Assembly: GCF_938023125.1 (NCBI RefSeq)
Contig: NZ_CALHDW010000001.1
Span: forward strand, 1 to 25,826
Reading direction: 5' to 3'
From: an uncultured Porphyromonas sp.
GTDB taxonomy: Bacteria > Bacteroidota > Bacteroidia > Bacteroidales > Porphyromonadaceae
DNA length: 25,826 nt
In this document: positions 15,152 through 23,410 of the stretch, piece by piece
Layout of the letters: each line of letters starts with the position of its first letter
How positions within the stretch are numbered: position 1 is the stretch's first letter
The notes under the pieces: model-generated
What the model saw: the letters and a program-made list of their open reading frames with translations, nothing else
Told to the model about the DNA's origin: nothing
Database searches by the model: none
Made by a program: the position numbers and the translations under genes

Positions 15152-17011
15152 ATGAAGGAATCCAAAGATGTAAGACGTCTTGAGGAAGTTGTGATCCGCT
15201 TCTCAGGTGACTCTGGGGATGGTATGCAGCTTACCGGGACCATCTTTTCGGACCTCTCGGCTGTCTATGGCAACTCGATTGCTACATTTCCCGACTATCC
15301 AGCCGAAATCAGAGCGCCCCAAGGTACGCTTGGGGGTGTGTCGGGCTTCCAAGTTCACATTGGTACCAATCCGGTATACACCCCGGGTGACTTTGCCGAT
15401 GTACTCGTTGCAATGAATCCTGCGGCCCTTAAGGTAAATCTAGGGCATATTCGCAAGGATTCTCTTATCATTATTGATACAGATTCATTCGGCGAAAAGG
15501 ACCTTGAGAAGGCTGAATTCAAGACTATGGATCCTATCAAGGAGCTTGGTCTTAATCCTGATCGTGTGGTGGCTGCCTCTATCTCGTCTATGGTGAAAGA
15601 GTCTCTCAAAGAGCTTCAGCTAGACAATAAGAGCGCTCTCCGCTGTAAGAACATGTTTGCGCTCGGGCTGGTTTGCTGGCTATTCGACCGCACTCTTGAG
15701 CACGCTGTAGACTATATCAATAAGAAGTTTGCTAAGAAAGAACTCATCCGTCAGGCCAATATCAAGGCTCTCAACGATGGGTACAACTATGGTGCAAACA
15801 CACACGCATCTGCAGGTACTCCCTTCCATATTGAAGGGCAAAAGCAAGAACCGGGTCTCTATATGGATATGAGTGGGAACAAGGCTACGGCTTACGGTCT
15901 TATGGCTGCTGCCGAACGCTCCGGTCTCCAACTCTTCCTCGGTAGCTACCCTATTACTCCTGCTACTGACATCCTTCATGAGCTTTCTAAGCACAAGGCT
16001 CTCGGTGTAGTAACCGTACAGGCAGAAGACGAAATTGCCGGTATCTGTACTTCTATCGGGGCTTCTTTTGGTGGTAGTCTTGCTGTTACCACAACATCCG
16101 GTCCCGGTCTTGCTCTCAAGAGTGAGGCTTTGGGTCTTGCTGTAATGGCTGAGCTTCCTCTCGTTGTTGTAGACGTTCAGCGTGGTGGTCCCTCTACCGG
16201 TTTGCCTACCAAGAGCGAGCAAACCGACCTCTTGCAGGCTCTCTACGGCCGCAACGGGGAGTCTCCTCTTGTAGTGGTTTCGGCTACTTCGTCTGGGGAT
16301 TGCTTCAATCAGGCTTACTGGGCATCGAAGATTGCTCTTGAGCACATGACCCCCGTAGTGCTTCTTACCGACGCATATGTGGCCAACGGTTCACAAGCTT
16401 GGCGCATCCCCGAATACGAAAAGTTCCCCGAGATCAAGCCTAATTACATTGCTAATTACAAGAGCGATGAGCCTTGGAAACCCTATCGTCGCGATCTCGA
16501 AACGTTGGTTCGCTATTGGGCTGTACCTGGTCAAGAAGGCTATCAACACCGTTTGGGTGGTCTCGAAAAGGACAATAAGACAGGTGCCATCAGCACCAAT
16601 CCTGACAACCACCAACTCATGGTGAACAACCGTCAGGCTAAGATCGATAATATTGCCAAGGTAATTCCTCCTCTCGAAGTAGAGGGAGATGTAGATGACG
16701 CAGACCTCCTAATCGTAGGTTGGGGTGGTACTTACGGTCACCTACACGAGGCTATGGATAAGATGCGCAAGGAAGGCAAGAAGGTAGCTCATGCTCACTT
16801 TACCTTCATTAGCCCGCTACCTATCAATACAACAGAAGTACTCCTCAAGTACAAGAAGGTAGTGATAGCAGAGCAAAATAGCGGACAGCTTGCCATGTAT
16901 CTGAGAGGCAAGATTGCAGACTTTACTCCTTTGCAGCTCAATCGTATTAAGGGGCAACCTTTCAACGTAGGTCGCTTGGTAGAAGAATTTTCTAAAATGA
17001 TGGAGGCATAA
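15152..17011 (+). CDS. korA: 2-oxoacid:ferredoxin oxidoreductase, fused gamma-alpha subunit
   Basis: 619 residues. The first ~190 form the gamma (CoA-interacting) domain (VIRFSGDSGDGMQLTG, FPDYPAEIRAPQGT). The rest is the alpha pyrimidine-binding and transketolase C-terminal part (GNKATAYGLMAAAERSGL, GSYPITPATDIL, SGPGLALKSEALG). This gamma-alpha fusion is the usual KorA form of 2-oxoglutarate:ferredoxin oxidoreductase, which makes succinyl-CoA, CO2 and reduced ferredoxin. A related specificity such as branched-chain oxoacids cannot be excluded from sequence alone. No ferredoxin domain or delta subunit is encoded next to it. It is followed after 3 bases by the beta-subunit gene. Codon bias is strong, suggesting high expression. 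Confidence 0.93.
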   Translation: MKESKDVRRLEEVVIRFSGDSGDGMQLTGTIFSDLSAVYGNSIATFPDYPAEIRAPQGTLGGVSGFQVHIGTNPVYTPGDFADVLVAMNPAALKVNLGHIRKDSLIIIDTDSFGEKDLEKAEFKTMDPIKELGLNPDRVVAASISSMVKESLKELQLDNKSALRCKNMFALGLVCWLFDRTLEHAVDYINKKFAKKELIRQANIKALNDGYNYGANTHASAGTPFHIEGQKQEPGLYMDMSGNKATAYGLMAAAERSGLQLFLGSYPITPATDILHELSKHKALGVVTVQAEDEIAGICTSIGASFGGSLAVTTTSGPGLALKSEALGLAVMAELPLVVVDVQRGGPSTGLPTKSEQTDLLQALYGRNGESPLVVVSATSSGDCFNQAYWASKIALEHMTPVVLLTDAYVANGSQAWRIPEYEKFPEIKPNYIANYKSDEPWKPYRRDLETLVRYWAVPGQEGYQHRLGGLEKDNKTGAISTNPDNHQLMVNNRQAKIDNIAKVIPPLEVEGDVDDADLLIVGWGGTYGHLHEAMDKMRKEGKKVAHAHFTFISPLPINTTEVLLKYKKVVIAEQNSGQLAMYLRGKIADFTPLQLNRIKGQPFNVGRLVEEFSKMMEA

Positions 17012-17014
17012 GAG

Positions 17015-18043
17015 ATGGCACAAGATCAGAATACTCCAGTTATGTATACTGCACAAGATTTTAAGAGCGATCAGTACGTTCGTTGGTGCCCTGGTTGTGG
17101 AGACCATGGTGTCGTTCTTGCCCTCCAAAAGGCAATGGCTGAGCTTGGTATTGCTCCGCACCAAACGGCTGTGATCTCGGGGATTGGTTGTTCTTCTCGT
17201 CTCCCCTACTATATGAATACATATGGGTTCCACACTATTCATGGTCGTGGTGCTGCGATTGCTACAGGTCTCAAGACTGCTCGTCCCGACCTTAGCGTTT
17301 GGCTCGCATCAGGCGATGGCGATAGCTTGGCTATCGGGGGTAACCACTTTATTCATGCAATACGTCGTAATATCGACCTTAATGTTGTACTCTTCAACAA
17401 CCGCATCTATGGTTTGACTAAGGGGCAATACTCTCCTACGTCTCCCCGTGGTTTCGTTTCTAAGAGCTCACCTTATGGCACGGTAGAAGATCCCTTCGTT
17501 CCCGCTGAATTGGTAATGGGGGCTCGTGGTCGCTTCTTCGCTCGTAGTTTGGACGTAGACCAAAAGACTTTGGTAGACTGCCTCAAGGCTTCTGCTCGTC
17601 ACAAGGGCGCTGCTGTTACAGAAGTGCTTGTGAACTGTGTGATCTTCAACGATGGTGCGCACAAATACCTCTCTTCTAGGGAAGTGCGTGCAGAAAAGAC
17701 AATCATACTTGAGCACGGCAAAAAGATGATCTTTGGACAGAATCTTGATAAGGGTCTTGTACTCGATGGATTCAAACTCAAGGTTGTAAAGATCGGCGAA
17801 GGTGGTTACTCTATCAACGATATCCTAACCCACGATGCTCATGAGCAAGACTCAACTCTTCATACCATGTTGGCTATGATGGATGGAGAGAACTTGCCTA
17901 TGGCTATGGGGGTAATCCGCGATGTAGAGGCTCCTACTTACGACGAAGCTGTACACGCTCAGATTGCAGAAGTGCAAGCTAAGAACCCAACTCGCAAGCT
18001 TCGCGAGCTCTTCTTGCAACAAGATATTTGGGAGGTAAAGTAA
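17015..18043 (+). CDS. korB: 2-oxoacid:ferredoxin oxidoreductase beta subunit
   Basis: 342 residues, the thiamine-diphosphate and [4Fe-4S]-binding partner of KorA. Likely cluster cysteines are Cys25 and Cys28 (WCPGCGDH), Cys59 (GIGCSS) and Cys208 (VLVNCVIFNDG). The TPP/Mg signature runs from GDGDS (100-104) through GGNH to LFNN, followed by IYGLTKGQYSPTS, which is typical of KorB. The catalytic complex is cytoplasmic and passes electrons to ferredoxin. It starts 3 bases after the korA stop, so the two form one operon that closes with a terminator at 18091-18134. Confidence 0.95.
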   Translation: MAQDQNTPVMYTAQDFKSDQYVRWCPGCGDHGVVLALQKAMAELGIAPHQTAVISGIGCSSRLPYYMNTYGFHTIHGRGAAIATGLKTARPDLSVWLASGDGDSLAIGGNHFIHAIRRNIDLNVVLFNNRIYGLTKGQYSPTSPRGFVSKSSPYGTVEDPFVPAELVMGARGRFFARSLDVDQKTLVDCLKASARHKGAAVTEVLVNCVIFNDGAHKYLSSREVRAEKTIILEHGKKMIFGQNLDKGLVLDGFKLKVVKIGEGGYSINDILTHDAHEQDSTLHTMLAMMDGENLPMAMGVIRDVEAPTYDEAVHAQIAEVQAKNPTRKLRELFLQQDIWEVK

Positions 18044-18090
18044 GGACCCTTACTTTCTCCCGGCATCCTTAGCGGGTGTTGGCCTAGAAT

Positions 18091-18134
18091 AAACACTCTG
18101 TTTCTTCCCCGAGGGGAGGAGGCAGGGTGTTTTT
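18091..18134 (+). terminator. Terminator after korB
   Basis: AAACAC-T-CTG on the left pairs with CAG-G-GTGTTT on the right. The inner TTCCCC pairs with GGGGAGG around a GAG loop. A T run closes it (18130-18134). It lies about 50 bases after the korB stop. Confidence 0.85.
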
Positions 18135-18199
18135 GATTATGGGGCTAAGGGGAGGGGCCGATTGCCGAGAGAGCCTTCTTTTCGAGCACAAGGAGGCAA

Positions 18200-18219
18200 G
18201 GGATAAGGTGCCTTATCCC
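18200..18219. repeat. 20-base near-perfect palindrome in the convergent gap
   Basis: GGGATAAGGTGCCTTATCCC consists of two 9-base arms around TG. It lies between the korB terminator and the convergent rsmD end. No T run follows in either direction. A second hairpin, AGAGGCG (18240-18246) and CGTCTCT (18251-18257) around AAAA, lies nearby and is followed by TTATTC on the plus strand. These may be terminators or mRNA 3'-end stabilisers for the converging transcripts, or a protein-binding site. Confidence 0.55.
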
Positions 18220-18277
18220 GCTCTGCCATTCCTGATGAGAGAGGCGAAAACGTCTCTTTATTCAAAGAAAAAGGGGG

Positions 18278-18832
18278 TTAGGGGTGGTTCTGGAAGATGG
18301 AGAAATTGACCGCGCTATACCTCTTGTGTTTTACAAAGAAGGGCATTTTGGAAAAGTCGTAGGTCTCGGGGTGCTCCAGGATAAAGAGCCCCTCTGGCGC
18401 TAGCAGCCCCGAAGAGAAAACGAGTTGAGGTAGCTTTACAAGGCCTTCGAGGGCGTAGGGGGGGTCTGCAAAGATGAGATCGTAGGGCATGGTGTCTGAG
18501 CCCGTTTGAGGGGTAAGCCATTTGAAAACGTTGCCCACGTGCACAGCGGCTTCGTCTTCGGCTTGCAGCGTCTTAATTACTGACTGGATAAACGCAACTT
18601 GCTTGGGTTGTTTCTCCACCATGTCTACCCATTCGGCTCCCCGAGATGCAAACTCGAGTCCGATGCTCCCGGTGCCTGCAAAGAGGTCGAGTATGCGTGT
18701 CCCTTCGTAGGAAAACATGGATGTGATTGTGCTGAATAGGGCCTCTTTGGCGAGGTCGGTCGTAGGGCGAAGTTTGAATCCTTTGGGGACGTCAAAGCGT
18801 CTATGCCCATATTTCCCACTAATGATACGCAT
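18278..18832 (-). CDS. rsmD: 16S rRNA (guanine966-N2)-methyltransferase RsmD
   Basis: 184 residues. It methylates guanine 966 of 16S rRNA in the small subunit, using SAM. MRIISGKYGHRR at the start and the RPTTDLAKEALF segment are typical. Motif I is DLFAGTGSIGLE (49-60), binding SAM, and the catalytic DPPY is at 123-126. Length is normal. It is the last gene of a three-gene minus-strand run with the DUF3822 protein (26 bases upstream) and the 213-residue membrane protein, an arrangement I associate with Bacteroidetes from general knowledge. Confidence 0.95.
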   Translation of the reverse strand: MRIISGKYGHRRFDVPKGFKLRPTTDLAKEALFSTITSMFSYEGTRILDLFAGTGSIGLEFASRGAEWVDMVEKQPKQVAFIQSVIKTLQAEDEAAVHVGNVFKWLTPQTGSDTMPYDLIFADPPYALEGLVKLPQLVFSSGLLAPEGLFILEHPETYDFSKMPFFVKHKRYSAVNFSIFQNHP

Positions 18833-18858
18833 AGGATAAGTATAGATAGAACTCGCCT

Positions 18859-19701
18859 CTAATCAAGAGATAGGGGAGAGCATTGGATGCTTTGGAGGGA
18901 GAACCCGAGGGTGGAGAGGTGGGAGGATAGTGCATCGCCAAGCTCTTGTGCCATCTCTAGGGAGGTGGAGTGGAAGAGGTGAAGGGCATCGTCGGCCGCC
19001 TTTTCTCTCCCGATCTGTTGCCATACGGCCCCTAGGTAGTAGAGGATCTCTCCGGCAATGCTAGAGGGGCTTCCGGTGGCAATGAGTGCAAATCTATTGG
19101 CAAATTTGATGCTCCCCCGCTCGAATACGAGAATATTGAGCGTAAGGGGCGAGGCCAAGAGGTAGATAAGTCGCCCGTTTTCCGTGCTACGGCTTGCTGT
19201 GAGTCCTTCGCGGAGGGTGGGTACAACGTAGGGGAGGATTTCGGCGTAAGGGTAGGTGCGGCGTAGGAACGTAAAGGTAGAACGCTCCCAAGCGGCTAGT
19301 AGCGTTGGAGCCTCTGTGCCCAGATGATAAGAGGCTGTGTAGCCAACTTCGTGGTGAAGGACGGGTACAGCGATGGACAGCCAAGCCTCTTCGTCTTCGC
19401 GCACGGGGATGCCCGGGGGCACCAACACAAAGGCGGAGGCATCAAAAGCTATCTGTATGTGATGATAGGGGAGGGGGAGAAAGCTATAGGCGTAGATGAG
19501 GTCGCTCAAGCGATCTGTATAGCTAATACCCGCGTCTGTAGGAACAAAAAAAACTCTATCACTGCCCAATACCTTTGTGGGATCTTGAGCGAGTGATAGA
19601 GTATAAGTTATACCGTCTGGGTGAAGACGTAGGGAGAGGTTATAACGTTCGGCAGTGGTCTCGTCTAGTAGAGGCAACCCTTCTATCGTAGATGGAGCCA
19701 T
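18859..19701 (-). CDS. DUF3822-family protein
   Basis: 280 residues. I assign it to DUF3822, a Bacteroidetes protein family of unknown function, from its overall character and its place immediately upstream of rsmD; this rests on memory, not a search. The sequence shows an ASKHA-like arrangement of beta strands in two halves (YTLSLAQDP, YHHIQIAFDASAFVLVPPG, then RLIYLLASPLTLNILVFERG and ALIATGSPSSIAGEILYYL). No signal peptide or membrane segment is seen, so it is probably cytoplasmic. AAGGAG lies about 15 bases before the ATG. It is probably co-transcribed with rsmD; a direct role in rRNA modification is not shown. Confidence 0.72.
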   Translation of the reverse strand: MAPSTIEGLPLLDETTAERYNLSLRLHPDGITYTLSLAQDPTKVLGSDRVFFVPTDAGISYTDRLSDLIYAYSFLPLPYHHIQIAFDASAFVLVPPGIPVREDEEAWLSIAVPVLHHEVGYTASYHLGTEAPTLLAAWERSTFTFLRRTYPYAEILPYVVPTLREGLTASRSTENGRLIYLLASPLTLNILVFERGSIKFANRFALIATGSPSSIAGEILYYLGAVWQQIGREKAADDALHLFHSTSLEMAQELGDALSSHLSTLGFSLQSIQCSPLSLD

Positions 19702-19790
19702 GCTTCGTTTCTCTCTCCTTCTAACTTAGAGTCTCGTTGTCCCTCTCTAGGAAGAATGCTGAATTCCCCGGGGAGAGCGTAGAGAATCTC

Positions 19791-20432
19791 TTATTCCCAG
19801 TTACCTGTAGTCTTAACTTCTTTGAGAGATCCGATGCGCAAACCAGGGTAGCCGGTGCCGTTGTTACGAGCCTTTGCATCGGAGATCTTTGTAGCAAGAA
19901 TGTGCTTATCCATGCCGGCGAGGTACACTTCCATGGGCACTTGGGCTTGGAATACAGAAACGTTGATCGTATCGTTGCCCACTTCTTGTTGTATGGTTGC
20001 GGTCTCGATTTCGATGCGTTGGTTGGGGAACCCGGGCACCATGATGAGCTCAAGGGGGTCTTCTCCGTTCTTGAGGAGAGAGTCGCGTGCACTCATGTAG
20101 GTAGTGTCGCGCTTGATGAGCCCTTGCGCTGCGGCTTGCTTTTCTGTAATACCCTTTTCGCGCATTTCGTCGGTATAGTCCCCTTCTGCGTTGATGTAGA
20201 AGATCTTACCATTGGTGAGGAACTCTACCAATTCGTCGGCTGTGGCAAACTTGCCATAGTTCTCTTTGTAGGCAACCTCGTAAGTTGCGATCTCTTTGAG
20301 GCGCTTCTCAATTACAGCTTCTCTCTGAGCCTGTTCCTTTTTGAAGTTTTCGGGAGTTACGATACTCATCACGCAAAGGTAGCCCATTACAATTACTGCT
20401 AGGGCAATCAGTACAATCCTTACAATCTTCAT
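19791..20432 (-). CDS. Conserved membrane-anchored protein of unknown function
   Basis: 213 residues. An N-terminal hydrophobic helix (about 4-24) follows MKIVR, giving a single anchor or uncleaved signal with the rest outside the cytoplasm. A charged, probably coiled-coil segment follows (about 30-52, KKEQAQREAVIEKRLKEI). After it comes a YKENYGKFATADELVEFL region reminiscent of pilin-like or small periplasmic domains, and a beta-rich C-terminus with a NNGTGYPGLRIGSL segment. I recall similar proteins in Bacteroidales next to DUF3822 and rsmD but know no function. It has its own promoter and leads the three-gene unit. Confidence 0.8.
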   Translation of the reverse strand: MKIVRIVLIALAVIVMGYLCVMSIVTPENFKKEQAQREAVIEKRLKEIATYEVAYKENYGKFATADELVEFLTNGKIFYINAEGDYTDEMREKGITEKQAAAQGLIKRDTTYMSARDSLLKNGEDPLELIMVPGFPNQRIEIETATIQQEVGNDTINVSVFQAQVPMEVYLAGMDKHILATKISDAKARNNGTGYPGLRIGSLKEVKTTGNWE

Positions 20433-20511
20433 CCTGTATAGTTGTTTATTATTATTCGTCTCTGTAGCTTTCTATCCCTCGATGTGCTAAGGATAGGATA
20501 CATTCGCTCTG

Positions 20512-20540
20512 CAAATATACAACTACCCTGCAAATTGCAA
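20512..20540 (-). promoter_or_regulatory. Promoter of the membrane protein-DUF3822-rsmD unit
   Basis: On the minus strand a -7 TATATTTG (20512-20519) lies 18 bases from a -33 TTG (20538-20540). Predicted start is near 20505, giving a leader of about 70 nt. Confidence 0.6.
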
Positions 20541-20591
20541 CGCTTTTTGGAGTAGAAAAGTGTTTTTTATCCCATTTTTTTTCAAGAGAAT

Positions 20592-22031
20592 CTAGAAGAG
20601 GGGCGAAAAAAGTCGCATTACCGATTCGCAGAATCTCCGCCAGCGTTTACGATTGCGCCAACGCTGGGGGACTACCGCTTCGCTGTTGTTGAGGTCTTGA
20701 GCAAAGATCTCCTCGAGTTGTTGGGTAATGCCTGCTTCGTAGATGATGCTTGCACATTCGAAGTTGTGTTCGAAGCTTCTAAAGTCCATATTGGCAGAGC
20801 CTACAAGCGCCACCTCTCCGTCTATGGTGAGGAATTTGGAGTGCAGAAATCCGGTCTTGTAGAAGTAAACGTGCACCCCCGCCTCCATGAGTCCATCGAG
20901 GTAGGAGAGTGAGGCGAGATGAGAGGCAACTACATCCCCTTTGCGAGGAATGAGTAGATTGACCTCCACGCCACCCAGGGCGGCCATGGCGAGAGCCTCG
21001 TTTAGCGTTTGGGTGGGGAGGAAATAGGGTGTTTCGATGCAGATGCGGCGTGTTGCCCTTAGGATGAGATAATTGATCGCTTGCTCGATGCTGCGCCAGG
21101 CCCCTATGGGTGATCCCAAGAAAAATTGCATAGGGATAAAGGGAGCGTCGCCCGAAGAGAGTTTTTTGGGAAAGTAGTCTCTAAGGTGTACTACCCGCCG
21201 TGTGATGAGGAACCAATCGACGAGGAAGGCGGTCTGAAGCTCCGCAACGATCCCGCCCGTCAGGCGGAAATGGGTATCTCTCCAGGGGCCCATCTCGTTG
21301 CCGTAGTAGTAGCGGTCGGCTATATTCATCCCTCCCATGTAGCCTATTTCTCCGTCTATTATGGCAAGCTTGCGGTGATTGCGATAGTTCACACGCGAGG
21401 AGAGGTAGGGGATTACCACCTTCATAAAGGGGTAGACTTGCACACCGGCTTTTCGCATTCGCTTCCAAAAGGAGCGGCGAGAAGTCCAAGAGCCTACGTC
21501 GTCGTAGAGGATGCGTACAATAACGCCTTCGCGAACCTTCTGTATCAATAGGTCGGCAAGTTGATTGCCGAGTCGGTCGCTCTCGATGGCGTAGTACTGA
21601 AGGTGGATGTGCTGTTTGGCGGCCCGAATGTCGGCAAAGAGGGCTTCAAACTTGTCGTGCCCTGTGGTGAATATTTTGATCTCTTGCGCTGCAAGTACGG
21701 GGCTGTCCCCCAGGCGCTCGCAGAGTCGCTCCACGGGGCGATATTGAGGCTCGCGCACAATCGGTTTGCTTACGATGGCGTAGTCTTCGAAGCTGTAGGG
21801 GACGCTTGATAGCCTCCGGTAGACTTTACGATGAATTGTGTGGGTGTGACGGAGGTCTTGTCCGAAGAAATAGTAGAGCACGATGCCCACGGCGGGCATC
21901 AAGAGTACCACCATCACCCACGATATAGCCTTTATCGGATTTCTGTTTTCACTGATTACCACAAGGGCAATGCCCAACGCAACTACCAGATAGATAGCTG
22001 AGAATATGATACTGGTAACTTCGTTCCACAT
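20592..22031 (-). CDS. cls: Cardiolipin synthase (phospholipase D family)
   Basis: 479 residues. It makes cardiolipin, in characterised bacterial enzymes by transesterifying two phosphatidylglycerols, at the cytoplasmic membrane. Two N-terminal transmembrane helices (about 7-26 and 35-55) are followed by two HKD motifs: His219, Lys221, Asp226 in NHRKLAIIDG, and His397, Lys399, Asp404 in LHSKFLTIDG. GGMN and GSANMD follow the two motifs as expected. Length is standard. It begins 50 bases after the S4-domain gene with no obvious promoter, so it may be the last gene of the pth-S4-cls run. Confidence 0.95.
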   Translation of the reverse strand: MWNEVTSIIFSAIYLVVALGIALVVISENRNPIKAISWVMVVLLMPAVGIVLYYFFGQDLRHTHTIHRKVYRRLSSVPYSFEDYAIVSKPIVREPQYRPVERLCERLGDSPVLAAQEIKIFTTGHDKFEALFADIRAAKQHIHLQYYAIESDRLGNQLADLLIQKVREGVIVRILYDDVGSWTSRRSFWKRMRKAGVQVYPFMKVVIPYLSSRVNYRNHRKLAIIDGEIGYMGGMNIADRYYYGNEMGPWRDTHFRLTGGIVAELQTAFLVDWFLITRRVVHLRDYFPKKLSSGDAPFIPMQFFLGSPIGAWRSIEQAINYLILRATRRICIETPYFLPTQTLNEALAMAALGGVEVNLLIPRKGDVVASHLASLSYLDGLMEAGVHVYFYKTGFLHSKFLTIDGEVALVGSANMDFRSFEHNFECASIIYEAGITQQLEEIFAQDLNNSEAVVPQRWRNRKRWRRFCESVMRLFSPLF

Positions 22032-22081
22032 AGCTTGAGGCTTACTTGCGTTAGGAATGGATGGGCCAATTTTAGAGCATA

Positions 22082-22522
22082 CTACTCGCTGTCAAGGTCG
22101 AAGTCGTCGGAGAAAAAGTCTTCGTCACCCACGAAAAAGTTGTCGTTCAGCCCCTGCCACTCATCGAGGGAGCGTCGGTCTTTTTTGGTAGGTCGCCCTT
22201 CCCCTTTGGCTCTATCAATGAATCCTGAGATGCGTTGCAGCTCAAGCACTTCGAGTTCTTCTCGTGGCGTTACGTTGAGGATGTAGTCGGGTACGAGCTT
22301 GGCGCCCATGCGGTTGCGTGCCGTTTGTAGTACCTTAAAGCTATAGGTCACGGGGGCTTTGCGCACGCCAATGACATCGCCGGTCACCACGAGCCGTGAG
22401 GGCTTTACGCTCTGTGAGTTGATGGTGACACGACCTTTCTTGCAGGCGTCGCTAGCCAAAGAGCGGCTCTTGAAGATGCGTACTGCCCACAAAAAACTAT
22501 CAATTCGTACTTCTCCGGCCAT
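22082..22522 (-). CDS. S4-domain RNA-binding protein (Hsp15-like)
   Basis: 146 residues. An S4 domain covers about 5-60 (RIDSFLWAVRIFKSRSLAS, KKGRVTINSQSVKPSRLV, GDVIGVRK). A basic linker (PTKKDRRSLDEW) and a very acidic C-terminus (DEDFFSDDFDLDSE) follow. The Hsp15/YrfH family binds stalled 50S subunits carrying peptidyl-tRNA. This fits well with the gene directly upstream, pth, which hydrolyses peptidyl-tRNA, 14 bases away. That shared function is an inference from family knowledge and adjacency. Confidence 0.88.
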   Translation of the reverse strand: MAGEVRIDSFLWAVRIFKSRSLASDACKKGRVTINSQSVKPSRLVVTGDVIGVRKAPVTYSFKVLQTARNRMGAKLVPDYILNVTPREELEVLELQRISGFIDRAKGEGRPTKKDRRSLDEWQGLNDNFFVGDEDFFSDDFDLDSE

Positions 22523-22536
22523 TTCTTCTCCGGGGC

Positions 22537-23160
22537 CTAGTAGTTAGGTAGAGGGGTGGGGGAGTCGGGTTTCGGCTCCTCGGGGGGAGGGAGTAGGGAC
22601 TTTTTGTTATGCCAATTCATGGCTCTGTCTATGCCCGAGAGGCAAAAATCACGCACGATGGCCACGGTCTCTTTGGTGAGAAGGGGCATGTGTTGCTCCT
22701 CTTCCGGCGTGAAATGCCCGAGTACAAACTCTATCTGGCGCCCTCTTGAGAAGCTACTGCCCAAACCAAAACGCAACCGAGCATACTCTGTCGTGCCGAG
22801 TAGCTGCGCAATGTTTTTAAGTCCATTGTGGCCTGCATCGCTGCCTTTCGACTTAAGTCTGAGGGTGCCAAAATCGAGAGCAAGGTCATCTACTAAGATG
22901 AGGAGTTGCTCCGTGGGGAGATTCTCTTTTTGGAGCCAATAGCGTACGGCCTCCCCGCTCAGGTTCATGTAAGTGGAGGGTTTGAGCAAAACGAGTTCTG
23001 CACTTTTGATGCGCCCTCGTGCAATGGCTCCATAGCGTTGCTCGGTAAAGGTCGCACCGATCTCTTCCGCTATTGCATTTGCCATGCGGAAGCCAATATT
23101 GTGCCGTGTTCCCCAATACTCTTCGCCTATATTGCCTAGTCCTACTATAAGATATTTCAT
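22537..23160 (-). CDS. pth: Peptidyl-tRNA hydrolase
   Basis: 207 residues. It releases peptides from peptidyl-tRNA lost from ribosomes. MKYLIVGLGNIG begins the family fold, with Asn10, catalytic His20 (TRHNIG), Asn66 (MNLSGE), the VDDLALDFG loop (Asp91/Asp92) and GSDAGHNGL with Asn112. The ATG at 23158-23160 is chosen because the family starts at this MKYL; a longer frame upstream runs across a hairpin and gives no recognisable sequence. A proline-rich tail (PPPEEPKPDSPTPLP) extends beyond the usual end. It probably shares a transcript with the S4-domain gene. Confidence 0.96.
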   Translation of the reverse strand: MKYLIVGLGNIGEEYWGTRHNIGFRMANAIAEEIGATFTEQRYGAIARGRIKSAELVLLKPSTYMNLSGEAVRYWLQKENLPTEQLLILVDDLALDFGTLRLKSKGSDAGHNGLKNIAQLLGTTEYARLRFGLGSSFSRGRQIEFVLGHFTPEEEQHMPLLTKETVAIVRDFCLSGIDRAMNWHNKKSLLPPPEEPKPDSPTPLPNY

Positions 23161-23171
23161 ATTCTTGGGCC

Positions 23172-23179
23172 CAAAGTTA
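23172..23179 (-). promoter_or_regulatory. Possible -7 element very close to pth
   Basis: TAACTTTG on the minus strand, 11 bases before the pth ATG, would give an almost leaderless transcript. No -33 element is visible. A hairpin with arms 23239-23248 and 23255-23264 (one mismatch) lies upstream. Confidence 0.3.
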
Positions 23180-23300
23180 GCCATTCCCCTTGAATTATCC
23201 TCTCTCTCTTTGGTAAAGAAAAAGGGACTGTAAAGTAGCCCAATCGGCTCAGTTGCCGATCGGGGGAGAGTTTGTAAGAGTCGCCCTCTCCCCGGGGGGT

Positions 23301-23346
23301 AAAAATAAAAATCCCCCACCTCTCATTGATATAGAGAGGTGAGGGG
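23301..23346 (-). terminator. Terminator after rplY
   Basis: CACCTCTC-type arms (23313-23324 and 23334-23345 on the plus strand) form a 12-pair stem with one mismatch around a 9-base loop. On the minus strand it is followed by TTTTTATTTTT (plus 23301-23311). It lies about 65 bases after the rplY stop and separates it from pth. Confidence 0.85.
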
Positions 23347-23410
23347 TTGGTTGTCGAAACTTTTTTTGGGGGAATGTCCCCGCCAAAAGGTCCGTTGCTT
23401 TCTAGCTCAA

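Noticed and set aside
19737..20402. Plus-strand frame of 221 codons opposite the membrane protein gene
   Set aside because: The minus-strand product has a clean membrane anchor, promoter and conserved setting; this one has none.
23161..23319. N-terminal extension of peptidyl-tRNA hydrolase
   Set aside because: It crosses a hairpin and the possible promoter, and the family begins at the MKYL start.
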